Assembly: GCA_025991245.1 (NCBI GenBank)
Contig: BQMJ01000054.1
Location: 121,549 to 185,548, forward strand
DNA: 64,000 bases
Direction: 5' to 3'
Origin: Galdieria partita
Lineage: Eukaryota; Rhodophyta; Bangiophyceae; Galdieriales; Galdieriaceae
The notes beneath the pieces were generated by a model. It had not been told where the DNA came from, did not search any database, and saw only the letters and a list, made by a program, of their open reading frames with translations. Positions 10,384 through 21,910 of the stretch are shown one piece after another (position 1 is the first letter of the stretch; each line of letters opens with the position of its first letter). The translations under genes and the position numbers were made by a program.

Positions 10384-13011
10384 TCAGTCTATCTCTACAT
10401 GATATATACGAATAGTTGCGTCGATACCTCCAGCAGCGAGTAAGAAAGCAACGTTCCCTTGTTTCGATATAAAACTAAGTGGATGAAAACATAAACTTAT
10501 TACTGAACCACCTTGTACATCAACGGTTGCACTGAAATCCACTCTATCTATAGAATGTTCGTCACGCATCATTACTTGAAGCAAACAAATTTGACCATTC
10601 TCTAATCCCACTGCCACTAAATAGCTGTTATTCTTGAAGCCACACGGCGCAAATGATACGCAACGAACACCAGAATCGAACATGTGAAATATATTCGTAT
10701 ACTCTCCAATACAGTGACTCTCGTCAACTGCCCAATGAAACTTCAAATATTTGTCCCTGGACGCTGTACAAAATAATCGTTCATCATGCGACCAACTTGC
10801 ATCATAAATAATGCGTTGATGAATGTTCTTTCGATGTACAACTCTTGTCCAAACACCATTAGAATCCTCTTTATGGATAGCAAATGAGCGATCTCTCGAT
10901 ACGCTTAATAACAAACCGTGGATAGAAAAGGTCAAACGAGTTACCGTCAGATCATGACAATATAGCGTTTCCTTTTTCTCTCTCTTCTCCATATCCCAAA
11001 TAATGATAAAGGCATCCTTGGATGCTTGCGCTTGACATGCAGAAGCAGCCAGTCCTTTGGATGGAAAACAACTACAAGTAACTATCGGATTTCCATGACC
11101 ATATAATTTGGCAACTTCAGGCCACAAGGTTCCTTGCGAAAGTGTGTTCTCTGTTGGGCAATAAACAGGAGAATTGTCTGATACCAATCCACTGTCCATT
11201 TCATCTTGAGAATAGATGGCCTTGTTAGTTAGTCCTAAGGCTGCCATATCTGCAACTATAGCAGCACTCTCCTCCGCTTCTTTAGAGTAAAAGCTACGAT
11301 AGTTATTCTCAAATGAAAGCAATTGACGACAATGGGCAACAAAAGGCCTCGGAGCTGCAAATACTCGAATGACTTTCTCTTCTGCTCCACTCATCAACTC
11401 AAGGCCATCTTCACGAACAAATCCAACAGTAAATATATCATGGCCATGAACTTGAGGTCTTGCAATTTCTATAAAAGTTTCTTCTTCTTTTCTAATAGGA
11501 GCAAAAATTCTGGTGGTTTGGTCCAACGATACAGATGCAAGGAAGAGACCATCAACTGGTTTCCAACACAACTCTGAGATACTTTTTCCATGACCACTTA
11601 CAGTAACAACACTTTTCCATTCACAATCTCCAGTAAATTTCCAACGATACATTTGTCCCATAAATCCATGTGCCCAAATAGAATCTCCTTGAGGTGAAAA
11701 ATAGGCACCAAAGAAACCTGCCGTAGTGGAAGGCGCACCACCAAAACTAGTCAATCTCTCAAAAGGCATCCAAACTCCTTCCGTTCCCATATACGACCAA
11801 AGGAGTACACTCTGATCACAAGACGAAGACAAGAGGGTTCTTTCAGCACCTCTTGGATCCTTACAATTCGTTGACCAACGAACAGAACAAATTCTATCTT
11901 CGTGTTCTGCTAACAATGCTTCGGAAGTGAAAGTAAATGTGCTACATCCTATATCAATGCGATATTTTTTAAAGAAATTGCCACTCAATCGAGAATATTC
12001 TTCATCATCCGACATTCCATTAGTTTTTGCATGAGAATAAACTTTCCATACTCGAATAGTAGTATCCTGAGACCCACTTGCAAGATAGGTAGTGTCTTTG
12101 CCAGCCTTACAGTAAAGAATGTACAAATGATAAACATACAAGTCTTACCTCCTAACTTACGACTATCATGACAAAAACTGACATCTCGTATCCAATCATG
12201 ATGTCCATGAAGACGTATACGTTCTGAAAGGTCGACAACCGAATCATTCTCATTGCACAACTCCGCCGTAAATATAACGACGGCAGAATCAGTTCCTCCA
12301 ATGGCGATCAGTAGAACACTTCTTTGTTCTGATAGATGAAAAACAGTAGCTGATACGGATTCGGGTAGAAAAGATAGTGTCATCGCTACCATTTCGGTCC
12401 AAGAAGATGATGCCGTTTCAACTTGAAAAATAGTTAATGAGGCATCCGATGACACAGATACAATATAATTCTATTACAGCTATCTTCCTCTCTCATATTT
12501 AATATGTGTATAAACTACACTTACTTTGTGAAAGCAGCTAAACGTTGTAATAGAGACCACTGCGTCTTTATGTGCCTTTTGTTGATGTATCAACGACCAT
12601 ATACGATTTCTTCTCCACAAGCATATTGTTCCTAAAGCTAAACATGTACAAGTCAGCGTTTAAAATGACCAGTCTAGAAGATGATTACCATCACCAGTAA
12701 CCAGCGTGTGACCATTCAACCAGCGAGTAACTCTCACAACAGAAGAGTGTCCTTGTAACGTGAATAAAGCTCTTTCTCCTTCACTTTCCAGAATAATGAC
12801 AGTATTCTGACAACCGTAGGACAATCCAGAGTTACTTGGAAGAAGCTCAACATTGTTGTTCTTGAACTTGTATTGTACGACCTACCTCCAATCTGCTACG
12901 GAACAAACTCTGTTACAACCACCAGCTACCCAAGCAAGTTGAAAATCTTATTCTTCAAAAGTTGTTTCACTTACCAATAAAACACAGCTTTGCTTCTATA
13001 TGTTCGTGCAT
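10384..13011 (-). CDS. ELP2: Elongator complex subunit 2 (WD40)
   Basis: Six exons on the minus strand: 13011..12975, 12925..12886, 12834..12689, 12637..12525, 12470..12149, 12095..10384; 789 residues, close to the usual ~800. Introns are 49-54 bp. The N-terminus (IAGGCNRVCSVADW) and the repeated WD40 units (HGHHDWIRDVSF, YLASGSQDTTIRVWKV, HGKSISELCW, HGHDIFTVGF, ASRDKYLKFHW) fit ELP2. By family it is a two-propeller scaffold of Elongator, needed for wobble-uridine modification of tRNA. The intron between 12149 and 12095 must use the acceptor GGCAAAG to keep frame; a more obvious TAAG ten bases earlier would break it. It ends convergently with the CCCH gene. Confidence 0.92.
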
Positions 13012-13817
13012 TCTCACTACAAAGTAATCGAATTTAGATTTTTACAGAGTTCAAATTCTCAGTATAATACTTATGTCGAAATGGGAAAACCATTGTTGTG
13101 TTGGCATCAACTCAAGGCTTATAATGATACTACAAATGTCAGGAAATAGTATACCGATACTCTTTGTGAGTTTTCAAGTGTCCAAAGGGAATAGTGTTAT
13201 CAATAGTGTAACAAAACTTACTATTAAGTTATCACTAAAACAGTCAGTATTGTTCTGCTTCATTTTCATTATACATGGTTTGTTTTTAGAAAAGCAACAA
13301 GAAATCTGTGTCGTTTTCAAGTCTTCTAAGAATATTTCCAATTTTGAAGTTGGCACCTGAAAAATTGCATATTCGGCAGTTCAACTCAGCTCACTTCCAA
13401 TGCTATTGAACACAAGCAGCTTTGTGATACTCATTGAGACATGGCTTTCGTGTATTAAGCAAACATTCTTTCATCGTGTGAATAGTACTTTGGCATCTTC
13501 TTATCCCATTTTCCATCTTGAGAAAGATATTCAAGTGTGTAAGACGAGTCGACTATCATAATGACTACTGATTCCGTGTACGTTGCTAAAGTAGCAGTCA
13601 TTAGAAAATGATTTCTTCTTTTCTGAACTTCTCACATATAGACTATCAAAGCCTGAAAGTCGATGTCGAAGCATCTTTCTTATCTAATCAGAGTTTTTGA
13701 CCACTACATTGTACTGTTCGAGGAACTGCAAGAATTCGATCAAAGGGAATCTTTAAAATTTCTGTTTTGCTAAGAATATGGTTCTCTCAGTGGATGCAAG
13801 TCAACTTTTCAGTTTCT
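13012..13817. other. Intergenic upstream of ELP2
   Basis: About 800 bp without a supported gene. A 95-codon open frame on the plus strand beginning near 13073 has no recognisable motif and its putative donor has no fitting acceptor. It likely contains the ELP2 promoter. Confidence 0.4.
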
Positions 13818-14172
13818 CTAGCTGGTTATTCTTCCAATGCTACACTTTGTACTGTAAATGGAGTTCGCAACATGAAAAAGTAGACTCCAGGTCTCCTAAC
13901 ATTGAAGTGTATGGACTCTTTCTCTCTTGACTTTGTAATGCTTACAAGTGCTGCAAGAGTAAACAGAATGTATCTGAACAATTCCTTCGATATGAGTGCT
14001 AGCAATTCCAATCTAAATATTCAGCTGAAATATTTCCTTTATAAGTAATAAAATGAACTAGCCATCCTTTCCAAGACATCAAGCAATGCCCTTACGAAAT
14101 GCCAGTGGGCAACGATATCAAAGTATATAAGATGCTACGATCTATAAAATGTGTTCTCTCGAAACCTTGCAT
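13818..14172 (-). CDS. Possible small spliced hydrophobic protein, unknown
   Basis: Three putative exons, 14172..14096, 14012..13946 and 13895..13818, give 73 residues. The second intron is a textbook 50 bp (GTAAGC...TTAG); the first is 83 bp, long for this genome, and contains an earlier AG. The product has two hydrophobic stretches (LISLPTGISLELLALIS and LFRYILFTLAAL). I cannot assign a family. Supporting signals are only splice sites and frame continuity, so this may be a chance assembly. Confidence 0.28.
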
Positions 14173-14298
14173 AATGAATTCAAACCCAAACAAGTATCTT
14201 GTGATGATAATGGCCCAATGAAAACATTACGAAATACGCCAAACATACAAAAACCCGTTCATTACAAAGTTTTATGTTGGTTGATATCTTTCTAAAAA

Positions 14299-16634
14299 CT
14301 ATTCAGTAGTTTGAGCTGTTGCAGAAATGCTTTGTGAAGGTGAGTCATCAACGAAACCATTCGACTCTCCTGATGCTCTCCCAGAAATATCTGTCTTAAC
14401 ATTTTCCAATCCTAACTTCCGAAGTTGTTGACTGTCTGTTTCAGCTTCAATTGAGTCTTTCTTATCACAACTATCTATTTTAACTCGTGTATCTTCCATA
14501 TGCGCATTCTCTGTACTTGTTTTGTCCTTTGAGGCATCATTTGTTGAGGAATGCAAATCTACCGATGGAGACACTCGTTCTGCTTCCAAATCCAATCTAG
14601 AAGCTGCCATTAATTCTTCATAATAAGTTCGAATTTGAAGCGAAGTTTTGGTTGGAATTAACTCAGCAATTCTATCCCAGTTATAACCATATGTTTGGAA
14701 ATATTTCTCAAACGCATCCTTTTCTTCTTCACTCCATTCCAGCGTTTTCCGTCTCCTTCTTTTTCGTTCTACTTTCGGTTCCTGTACTTCTCCGGTAGCA
14801 GTCTGACTGGACAAATCCATATTTAAAGTACTCCTATTATTTTTCCAGTAGGCTCTACATTGCATTGCTGTTTTGGTTCCTATTTCCTTTGCAATCAGCT
14901 TAAAGTTTGTACCATGTTTCTTCAATCCCTGAACGAGCATTTCAACTTCTTCAAAGGTCCAAGAGGATATAGGTGAAGCTGAACGACTGCTTTCTCTACC
15001 AGAATCTACATGAACTGTTGCTTTGCAGGCTGATGACTCATTATCAAACAAGTTGACTTCCGATGAACTAACAGTTCTAGGAGGAACACTCCATGAAAAG
15101 TCAGAGACTAGCTTATTGTTCTGAGTGAAGGAGTTCTTTCTACTCATTCGACGTTTCGACATGATATCACAACCACGAAAATATTTCTTGAGTTGTAATC
15201 TGATTTTGTTTTGAAAGTAGAATCGCACGACATCTTCTGTCGTTTTGTATTTAAGAAAACTTGCTATTTTTCTTTAGAAACAAGACATAAAATTAGTACT
15301 CCATCATAAAACCAGTTGGTTCGTATGTCATACCTAAAATTTTTCCCATATTGCGCATAACGTTTAATGAAAATGTTAAGTTCGTTGTTGGTCCATGGAT
15401 TGATTGCACAGCTGGCGTGATGATATGAAAGCGGGTCATCCAACAAGACCGAACCTCCTTCAAAAGGTGTCTCAGATGTATCCTAAGAGAACATATTAGT
15501 CATGATCATACCATTTAAACTTACGTGCCTGACAAGGAATGCGAGCCAAACACTTTCCCCATCTAGAACGGCCACCCGCTGTCCCACCATCAGCTTCAAT
15601 AGCATTCAAAAATACACCAACATCTTCCAGAGAAATATTACGGGTGTCATTGGAAGTACTGCGATAAGTAGTTCGACCACTTCCTGTTCTAGCAAGCAAA
15701 ACATCCGAGCCTTGTGTAGCGATCAAAATATAACTAACATAATCAATATACAACAAATTCAAACATGGCCTACGTACCAGTCTCTCTGAAGAAGAGCTTC
15801 TGTTTGTTCCTTTGATAGTTGTTCCTCCATTGTTCGGAGTTGCTTAATCCACTTGTCTCGTAACTCCATAAAGTGTTCCAATAGCTTCTTCCTCAATTCC
15901 ATCTTTTGTTCACACTTATCTCGAATAAACTCTGATAACTTGGCTTTGACATAAGGAAAAGACTCGACTACTTTTGGAATATCCAAAATTTCTTCAGGAG
16001 CACTGTACAAAGAAACTGGAGGATAAGAAGCAAATACACCTCTTTCACAAAGACCTTCGTCTTCATCAAAAACTTGACAAAAGAACGGCTGTAAAGCAGC
16101 GTGAGAAGAAGCAGCTCGCAAACGATTCTCCGAAAGAATTTTCTTTATCACTGAGTCCAGTAAAGTTTCTTGTGAGGTGAAACTTTTCAAGCACTTGCCA
16201 TTTGGAAGACTTTTTCGTTTCTCACTCTCAAGAAGCAACCACCTTCGTTTGTACTCCAACGACATTTGCTTTGCTTCCAGTAGCTCCTTCTTTTGTTTCA
16301 AGACTTCATCTACTTTTTCAAGTTCTTCCAGACATCTTTGCCGGTCATTCTCTGCACGTTGTCTAAAAGTTCCTTCCTGTACACGTGAAGCCTTATTGAC
16401 ATACTTGCTTTCTGGAACAAAGGACGGTGAATGGAGACCAAGGAAGTTTCCAGAGGGTGCTGTTTCTGGCTTTTTGGGAACATCTACTGTAAAGGGAGAA
16501 TGGTTTGAGTCCTCCGCAACGTTTTGAGGTTTCCTTCTTGGGGGAGAAGGTAACGACAATTCTCCTTGCAACTCCACCGTTTCGAAGCCTAGTGGCTTGG
16601 TCCCTTCCAACGGGGAAACTTCTCTACTTGCCAT
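14299..16634 (-). CDS. N-CoR/SMRT-like corepressor with three SANT/Myb domains
   Basis: Four exons on the minus strand: 16634..15778, 15733..15525, 15457..15334, 15271..14299; 720 residues. SANT1 starts near W377 and includes GKNFRKIASFLKYKT, completed only by removing the intron 15272..15333; this is the signature of N-CoR/SMRT and plant POWERDRESS SANT1. SANT2 begins near W500 (WTFEEVEML, KHGTNFKLIAKEI) and SANT3 near W576 (WSEEEKDAF, YGYNWDRIAELIPTKT). A coiled coil occupies about residues 90-150 and 240-285. By family it bridges transcription factors and histone deacetylase. The third exon boundary is uncertain: the acceptor at 15458 keeps frame (67-bp intron) whereas the better-looking acceptor at 15483 would not. 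Its start is 138 bp from the divergent PRODH start. Confidence 0.78.
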
Positions 16635-16772
16635 GTAACAAAGAGTTACAAATTAGTACCGTAATACAGTCCACAAAAAACTAGTTGTTTCTCAAGAAAT
16701 AGGGTTTGTATAGGGCAGGAATAACACGAAATAACTTGTAACTTGCCCCCTATCACTTCCAAAATATTTGAA

Positions 16773-18212
16773 ATGCTAAGATGGTCAAGGCTTGTTGCCT
16801 ACAGCAAACCTTGTTTGACAAAGCTGTTCAAGCCTCGCACTTACACGCATACCGAAGCAAGTCAAACTGTAGCGAGAAAATATATTGCCCCAGTAACCCC
16901 GAAAGAAGCGTTTGGTGATGTAGCTACCAAGGACTTGCTGCGTGGTTTGGTGGCTTTATCGTTAGCTAGAACCCCCGGTGTTGCAACTTATGGTGGAAAG
17001 TTGCTTGAAGCTATTCATCGAACTGGTCCTCGCTTTCTGAAAGATATGGTGGATGGCGTAGTAAGGAGGACAGTTTTTGCACATTTTTGCGCGGGTGAGT
17101 CACTTGACGAATGTGCAAGAAACACAGAACATTTACGTCGTTTGGGTGTAAAGTGTTTGTTTGATTATGCAGCTGAGCGCTCCCCAGGAACAGTTCTTTC
17201 AGAAGAAGATTTGAAAGTGGAAGAAGCTGCCAAGGAGTATGCTGCAGAGATTGAAATTGAAACTATTCGTCGTGCCTGTCAACTAGGAAAAGGAGATTTT
17301 GCCTGTATCAAGATAACTGCCTTGGCTGTAATTGAACATCTTGAGAAGTTAAATGATATGATTGTACAAGATTGGAAAAAGAGTGGAGACAAAGACGCAT
17401 CTATTCGTGGCTATTCAGTTGATCCTGAGCTTTCTTTTGATTTTGAGAATCTCGAAAAATTCAAGACCAATTTTAGCTTAGAAGAACTTAGAATTTTGAG
17501 AAATGATGTGTTTCGTATTCAAAGACTTTGTGCATTGGCTGCTGAGTCTCGAGTCCCCATGCTGATTGATGCTGAACATTATTGCATACAGGACGCCATT
17601 GAATATATTTCTATGGGAATGCAGAAACGTTACAATACTTCACGAGACAGCTTTGTATTTACTACCATTCAGTGCTATTTAAAAGATTCTGAACGAAGAG
17701 AGAAGCTAGCCACTTGTATTGCGGAACGGTTTGGTTTTCGTCTTGGTCTCAAGTTAGTGCGTGGCGCCTATCTACACTATGAAAGGGAATATGCTTCCCA
17801 GAGAAACCTGGAATCGCCTGTGTGGGGTTCGATTGAAGAAACACATTCTTCATACAATGCTATTGCCGAGAGAGAGATTGCCAAAGTTTCACAAGAGAAG
17901 TCATCTCTTATTTTAGCAACACACAATATAGAGTCTATACGTAATGCGATTAAGATTATGGAGCAACTCAATATGAGGCATGACAATGGGCACTTTCATT
18001 TTGGACAATTGTACGCGATGGCGGATGCAACAACAGCTTCATTACGTAAAGCAGATTTTCAAGTTGTGAAATATATTCCTTTTGGACCTCTTGAAGAAGT
18101 CATACCTTACTTGTCTAGAAGACTCCAGGAAAACCAAGATATTCTTGGTTCCACTTCTATAGATTTGAGCTTTTTCTACAAGGAACTGATCAGAAGATTG
18201 ACTCGGAAATAA
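16773..18212 (+). CDS. PRODH: Proline dehydrogenase, mitochondrial
   Basis: Single exon, 479 residues from the ATG at 16773; the frame stays open upstream without another ATG. Family marks: LMIDAEHYCIQDAIEYI, FRLGLKLVRGAYLHYEREYA, LILATHNIES, HFGQLYAMAD and the C-terminal KYIPFGPLEEVIPYLSRRLQEN, which form the FAD-binding barrel and proline site. By family it oxidises L-proline to pyrroline-5-carboxylate, feeding electrons to ubiquinone. The first ~35 residues are rich in Arg, Lys, Ser and Thr without acids, consistent with a mitochondrial targeting peptide. No intron. Confidence 0.95.
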   Translation: MLRWSRLVAYSKPCLTKLFKPRTYTHTEASQTVARKYIAPVTPKEAFGDVATKDLLRGLVALSLARTPGVATYGGKLLEAIHRTGPRFLKDMVDGVVRRTVFAHFCAGESLDECARNTEHLRRLGVKCLFDYAAERSPGTVLSEEDLKVEEAAKEYAAEIEIETIRRACQLGKGDFACIKITALAVIEHLEKLNDMIVQDWKKSGDKDASIRGYSVDPELSFDFENLEKFKTNFSLEELRILRNDVFRIQRLCALAAESRVPMLIDAEHYCIQDAIEYISMGMQKRYNTSRDSFVFTTIQCYLKDSERREKLATCIAERFGFRLGLKLVRGAYLHYEREYASQRNLESPVWGSIEETHSSYNAIAEREIAKVSQEKSSLILATHNIESIRNAIKIMEQLNMRHDNGHFHFGQLYAMADATTASLRKADFQVVKYIPFGPLEEVIPYLSRRLQENQDILGSTSIDLSFFYKELIRRLTRK

Positions 18213-18423
18213 ATTTCATTTTGCTTAAATGATTGTGGATCTTTATAAATGCTTAAAATACTTTTGTAAATATTATCTGCATGTGAAATTTTATGAACCA
18301 AGGTTTTGTTTATCATTCAGTCCTGTGATTTTCAGAGCATGAACTAAATATTTCGTCCAGAGGAAAATCCAATGGCTATGAAATCACAATAATTATCCCA
18401 GCGAGCTTACTATCCGCAGTTGG

Positions 18424-19074
18424 ATGAGTGCTGTCTGGCTATCGTCACACTGTTCTTTTTCTTGTATATTTACTCACGTATTGCGTTGGGGTTTAGTGGA
18501 GTCTACAGCCCTTTTGGGAACATTAGCAGGTACCTTAGTGGTAGGCTGGGTAAAGAGAGCAGTATTGAGTCGTCCCAATAGTCATGGTCTACTAGTGAAG
18601 AGAAGACCTTTAAACCGTCGTTGTCCACGTTGCAGTGGTTTTGGTATTTACAGGTGCCCTCTGTGTCAAGGAGGTGGTCTAGTGGTAAGATGGAAAACAC
18701 TATTCTTGCTTGGAAGCTCTGACTCGTGGTAGGATTATGAGAAGAAATACCTGCATAGTGACCCTTGTCCAATGTGCTTCTGTAATAGATACGTAACTTG
18801 TATTCTTTGTAAGGGAAGCGGTGTGCGTCCGAAAGTTTCGTTGCACTCAGATGCAGGTCAACAGCGCCTGTTACCGAATTTCTCGCAAGTGTTTCAATTA
18901 TTGAACGGATATCGCAGTATGCAGTATTCCAGTGCTTCTCATTTCTTTAGGCAGGTTGGAAGTCCTGGTTCACCGTTGGGTGTGAGCTGGACAACTTTCC
19001 CAGTTGCCGTAGCAACAGCAACGTTGTTTTTGAGGTTCTTGAGACGCTTACGCAGCAAAGCTTCATTCTCTTAG
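18424..19074 (+). CDS. DnaJ-type zinc-finger protein with membrane segments
   Basis: Two exons, 18424..18684 and 18733..19074, with a 48-bp intron; 200 residues. The centre has CxxCxGxG motifs: CPRCSGFG, CPLCQGGG, a degenerate CPMCFC and CILCKGSG, the cysteine-rich zinc module of DnaJ and of BSD2-like plastid proteins. No J domain is present. A hydrophobic helix precedes the module (ALLGTLAGTLVVGWV) and another lies near the C-terminus (FPVAVATATLFLRFL), so it is probably membrane-bound, possibly in an organelle. By analogy it may assist folding or assembly of a complex; client unknown. Confidence 0.72.
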
Positions 19075-19165
19075 ACACCTTCGTTGGTTCTTTGTATTTT
19101 TTTAACTAAAGCTTTTCATTTTGAAATGTGTAAATGATAGTGACTTGTCCATTCTTGGTAGACCA

Positions 19166-19946
19166 ATGCCCTCTTTTGCAAAGGACTTGAAACATATATC
19201 CAAGGTTGATAAGATATGGAGACTAGTCGATGCAAAGGGTGAAATTCTTGGTCGTGTAGGAAATGTTGTTGCACACCTTCTTCAAGGAAAACACAAGCCT
19301 TATTACGACCGTTCAGTTCTGTGCGGAGATCCAGTCGTCGTCGTCAACGCACGTTATGTAGAGCTGACAGGGAGAAAGTGGAAAACAAGAGTTTACAAGA
19401 AACATTCAGGGTATCCTGGAGGCTTGAATGAGTTTCCAGCAAAGGAGTTAATAAAGGAGAAACCAGAGGAATTAATATATGAGACTGTGAGGCATATGTT
19501 ACCGAAGAACGACTTGGGAAGGGAAATGTTGGGAATACTAAGAGTTTATCCGGATGAGGAGCATCCACATGTGAATCAACAACTAGTGCCCGTGCCTCCT
19601 ACAGGAAAGGATAAAAGATTGACAGTTGAAGGAATTCTTGAACAAGATGAGAAAGAAGAACTTTGGAGAAGAATCCTAGTTTCTGTTCCACCTCAAGGTT
19701 TGAATAACATTTATTTAAAAAGCTTGAAAACTAAATAAGGCAATAGAACTTTCTAGACAAATTATAGAAATCAAACGCAAACTTAGCGAGAGCAGGATAT
19801 CTCCCCAAGTTATTTCGGAAAAGAAGTTGAAAGACTTGCTAGAAGCATACGAAACTGGTCCTCACGGAGAAAGCATAGCAAAGTATTTGCAGTATGTTGG
19901 AGATGAGAATATTCCAGTCGAGGAAGTAATAAAAGATTTTTCCTAA
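19166..19946 (+). CDS. Ribosomal protein uL13, bacterial type (organellar)
   Basis: Two exons, 19166..19697 and 19747..19946, with a 49-bp intron; 243 residues. Core L13 motifs: WRLVDAKGEILGRVGN, HKPYYDR, GDPVVVVNA, YKKHSGYPGG, AVRHMLPKN-like VRHMLPKN, and RVYPDEEHPH. These match bacterial/mitochondrial L13 rather than cytosolic L13a, so it is likely a mitochondrial large-subunit protein. Without splicing the frame stops at 19738; splicing adds a 67-residue charged extension that ends VEEVIKDFS. The upstream in-frame sequence to 19121 has no ATG, so the start at 19166 is preferred. Its stop is 2 bp from the stop of the convergent SURF6-like gene. Confidence 0.88.
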
Positions 19947-19948
19947 AC

Positions 19949-20570
19949 TTATCGTGACTTTTTGGTCTTGATTTTTCGTTTCATTTTTCGTTTTTGAATG
20001 TTCTGTTCTCTCATTTGCTGTCGTGTCTTTTGTTTTTCTTCTTGTGCCTTTTTCCTTTCCGACCACTCACGCTTACTCTTTCGTTTCTTTCTTTCTCTTT
20101 CCTTCAGCCTTCGCTTCTGGAATTTGGGATCATCTCTGACTTTTTCTCCCCTAGTTTTCGCAAGGATAGTCTGCAACTTTGCATCTAAAGGGATAGCGAT
20201 ATCTGAAACTTGAGACTTTTCTTCGGATACAGCAACTGAACCATACGAAGTTTGTTCCTCAACAGCTGAAAATGTCGATCCTTCCAAAGATTTTTGTTGA
20301 GACTTGTTCTTCATTTTCTTGTTTATTTTACCACTTCTTTTGCTTTTTGAGTCCTTCCTTTTGGTACCCTTTACCTTACTCGTATGCTCAACGTCGTCTG
20401 AAGGAGCTGACACGTTATTCAGTGGAGCATATATATTCTGTGGAATAACCGACACAAGTTTAGAAAACCCTATAACAATTCAACTAACTGCTCGAACACT
20501 CTACAAGCAAGAGCTTACACTGGTCTACTTGTTTAGCTGTGACAGAAAGATCTTCCAACATGTTTGTCAT
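19949..20570 (-). CDS. SURF6/Rrp14-like nucleolar protein
   Basis: Two exons, 20570..20519 and 20469..19949, with a 49-bp intron; 190 residues. The first exon supplies MTNMLEDLS, and across the junction reads VDQWFSKLVSVIPQNIY, like the N-terminal SURF6 helix (FF..LL.LIP). The C-terminal half is a long Lys/Arg/Glu helix with the SURF6 signature DDPKFQKRRLKERERKKRKS, EWSERKKAQEEKQ and REQNIQKRK. By family it acts in the nucleolus in early ribosome assembly. At 190 residues it is short but complete for the domain. Its start codon is 23 bp from the start of the divergent exporter gene. Confidence 0.8.
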
Positions 20571-20593
20571 CGCTGTTGGAATGTTATCATTGA

Positions 20594-21910
20594 ATGTTGG
20601 TGGCCATTAGTGGAGGCAGGTTTATAAGACAGGGGTTGCGTTCAACTTGGAGAATAAGAAGCATTCAAAGTGACGAGTTGAGGTACAAAAGTCAAAGGCT
20701 GTTGAATCACTCTCAATACCTATTTCAGTCGCCAAGTATCCAATCAGTACGTCGCTCTAGAAACCAAGTTCCAGAACAGTTAAGGATCACTCCACAAGGG
20801 ACACTTTTAAAGTGTTCCTGGAGCTCTTTTCAGTTTAATGGCCTTTGTACGGGAGAAAATGAAGGAACAGGAAAGATAGAAAGCTCTTCAAAGAAAAGTG
20901 ACAATGTTATTTCAGTAAACAGAGTACAAGAAGTGGACTCACCTAACGACAAGTTGAAGTACGTTTCTCAAGAGAAGACTGGAATGATTTTTCCTGGTCT
21001 CCCAGTGGGTCTTGTTTCTGGGTTTCTAGGTTCTATGGCTGGTATTGGAGGAGCTGTTTTTGCAATACCTTTGCTTTGTCGATTTGGAGGGTTTCGTCAA
21101 AGGATTGCAGCAGGTTCCACACTTTTTGCTGTATTTGGCACAGCAACTTCAAGTGCATATGCATTTCATCAGGCAGGTCAAGTGGATCATTTTACAGCAC
21201 TCAATTTGTCTCTAGTTGGATTGGTAGCTGCACCATTAGGTGCCTTGTTTTCCAACTCTGTTAGTAGTGGAATCTTGCGTCGTTCTCTTGGTATATTTTT
21301 AATGTTTATTTCTCCCTTAATGTTTATTCGACTGTTTTTACAATACAATTCAAATGCTTCAGAGTTAGATTCAGAATTGGAAGAAAATATCAAAGTTATC
21401 AACTCTGAAAGTAATCTAGTGGAAACTCAACTTGTAACTACGAATGAAGACTATGATACCGCTTCAATGAATGGGTGGAATGATATTATTCATTTTTGGA
21501 AGCACTTTTCAAAGGAAAGGTTCACGTTTCTCTCTGCTACTGGTGCAACTGTAGGGTTTTTATCGGGTTTTTTAGGGGTGAGTGGTGGGACTTTATTCAC
21601 ACCAGTTATTTCGTTTATTGGTTGCTCCGATGGTTCGAGAGATTTCCACACAGTCTTGGGTACTTCATTTATGGCGATGACATTACCTGCAGTTACTGGA
21701 GGTATTGCATATGCATTTAAAGGTAGTGTGAGATATAGCTTGGTTCCTTCATTGTGTTTAGGCACCGTTGCTGGTGCTGCTGTGGGGAGTCGAGTAGCTT
21801 TACAGCTTCCTGATAGTGTTTTAAAAGTGGGTATGGCTGTTGTATTTTCATTAGTTGGTTATCGTATTTACAAAGTTCCCATTAATTCGAGACAAAACTT
21901 TCGAAACTAG
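20594..21910 (+). CDS. TauE/SafE-family membrane anion (sulfite/sulfonate) exporter
   Basis: Single exon, 438 residues. Two related membrane halves are visible: GLPVGLVSGFLGSMAGIGGA at about 135-155 and TVGFLSGFLGVSGGTLFTPV near 320, the twin GFLG.(G/S)GG motifs of TauE/SafE (PF01925). About eight hydrophobic segments follow. The first ~130 residues are basic, Ser/Gln-rich and acid-poor, and could contain a plastid or mitochondrial transit peptide. A hydrophilic loop of about 60 residues separates the halves. By family it moves sulfite, sulfoacetate or other anions; the substrate is not readable. It is intronless and of bacterial family type; transfer or endosymbiotic origin is possible but not shown here. 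Confidence 0.85.
   Translation: MLVAISGGRFIRQGLRSTWRIRSIQSDELRYKSQRLLNHSQYLFQSPSIQSVRRSRNQVPEQLRITPQGTLLKCSWSSFQFNGLCTGENEGTGKIESSSKKSDNVISVNRVQEVDSPNDKLKYVSQEKTGMIFPGLPVGLVSGFLGSMAGIGGAVFAIPLLCRFGGFRQRIAAGSTLFAVFGTATSSAYAFHQAGQVDHFTALNLSLVGLVAAPLGALFSNSVSSGILRRSLGIFLMFISPLMFIRLFLQYNSNASELDSELEENIKVINSESNLVETQLVTTNEDYDTASMNGWNDIIHFWKHFSKERFTFLSATGATVGFLSGFLGVSGGTLFTPVISFIGCSDGSRDFHTVLGTSFMAMTLPAVTGGIAYAFKGSVRYSLVPSLCLGTVAGAAVGSRVALQLPDSVLKVGMAVVFSLVGYRIYKVPINSRQNFRN

Noticed and set aside
12107-12148. Shorter ELP2 intron ending at the TAAG
   Set aside because: It would shift the frame and destroy the next WD40 repeat; the acceptor ten bases further keeps frame and gives a normal 53-bp intron.
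13073-13360. 95-codon plus-strand ORF upstream of ELP2
   Set aside because: Has an ATG but no recognisable sequence and no workable splice partner.
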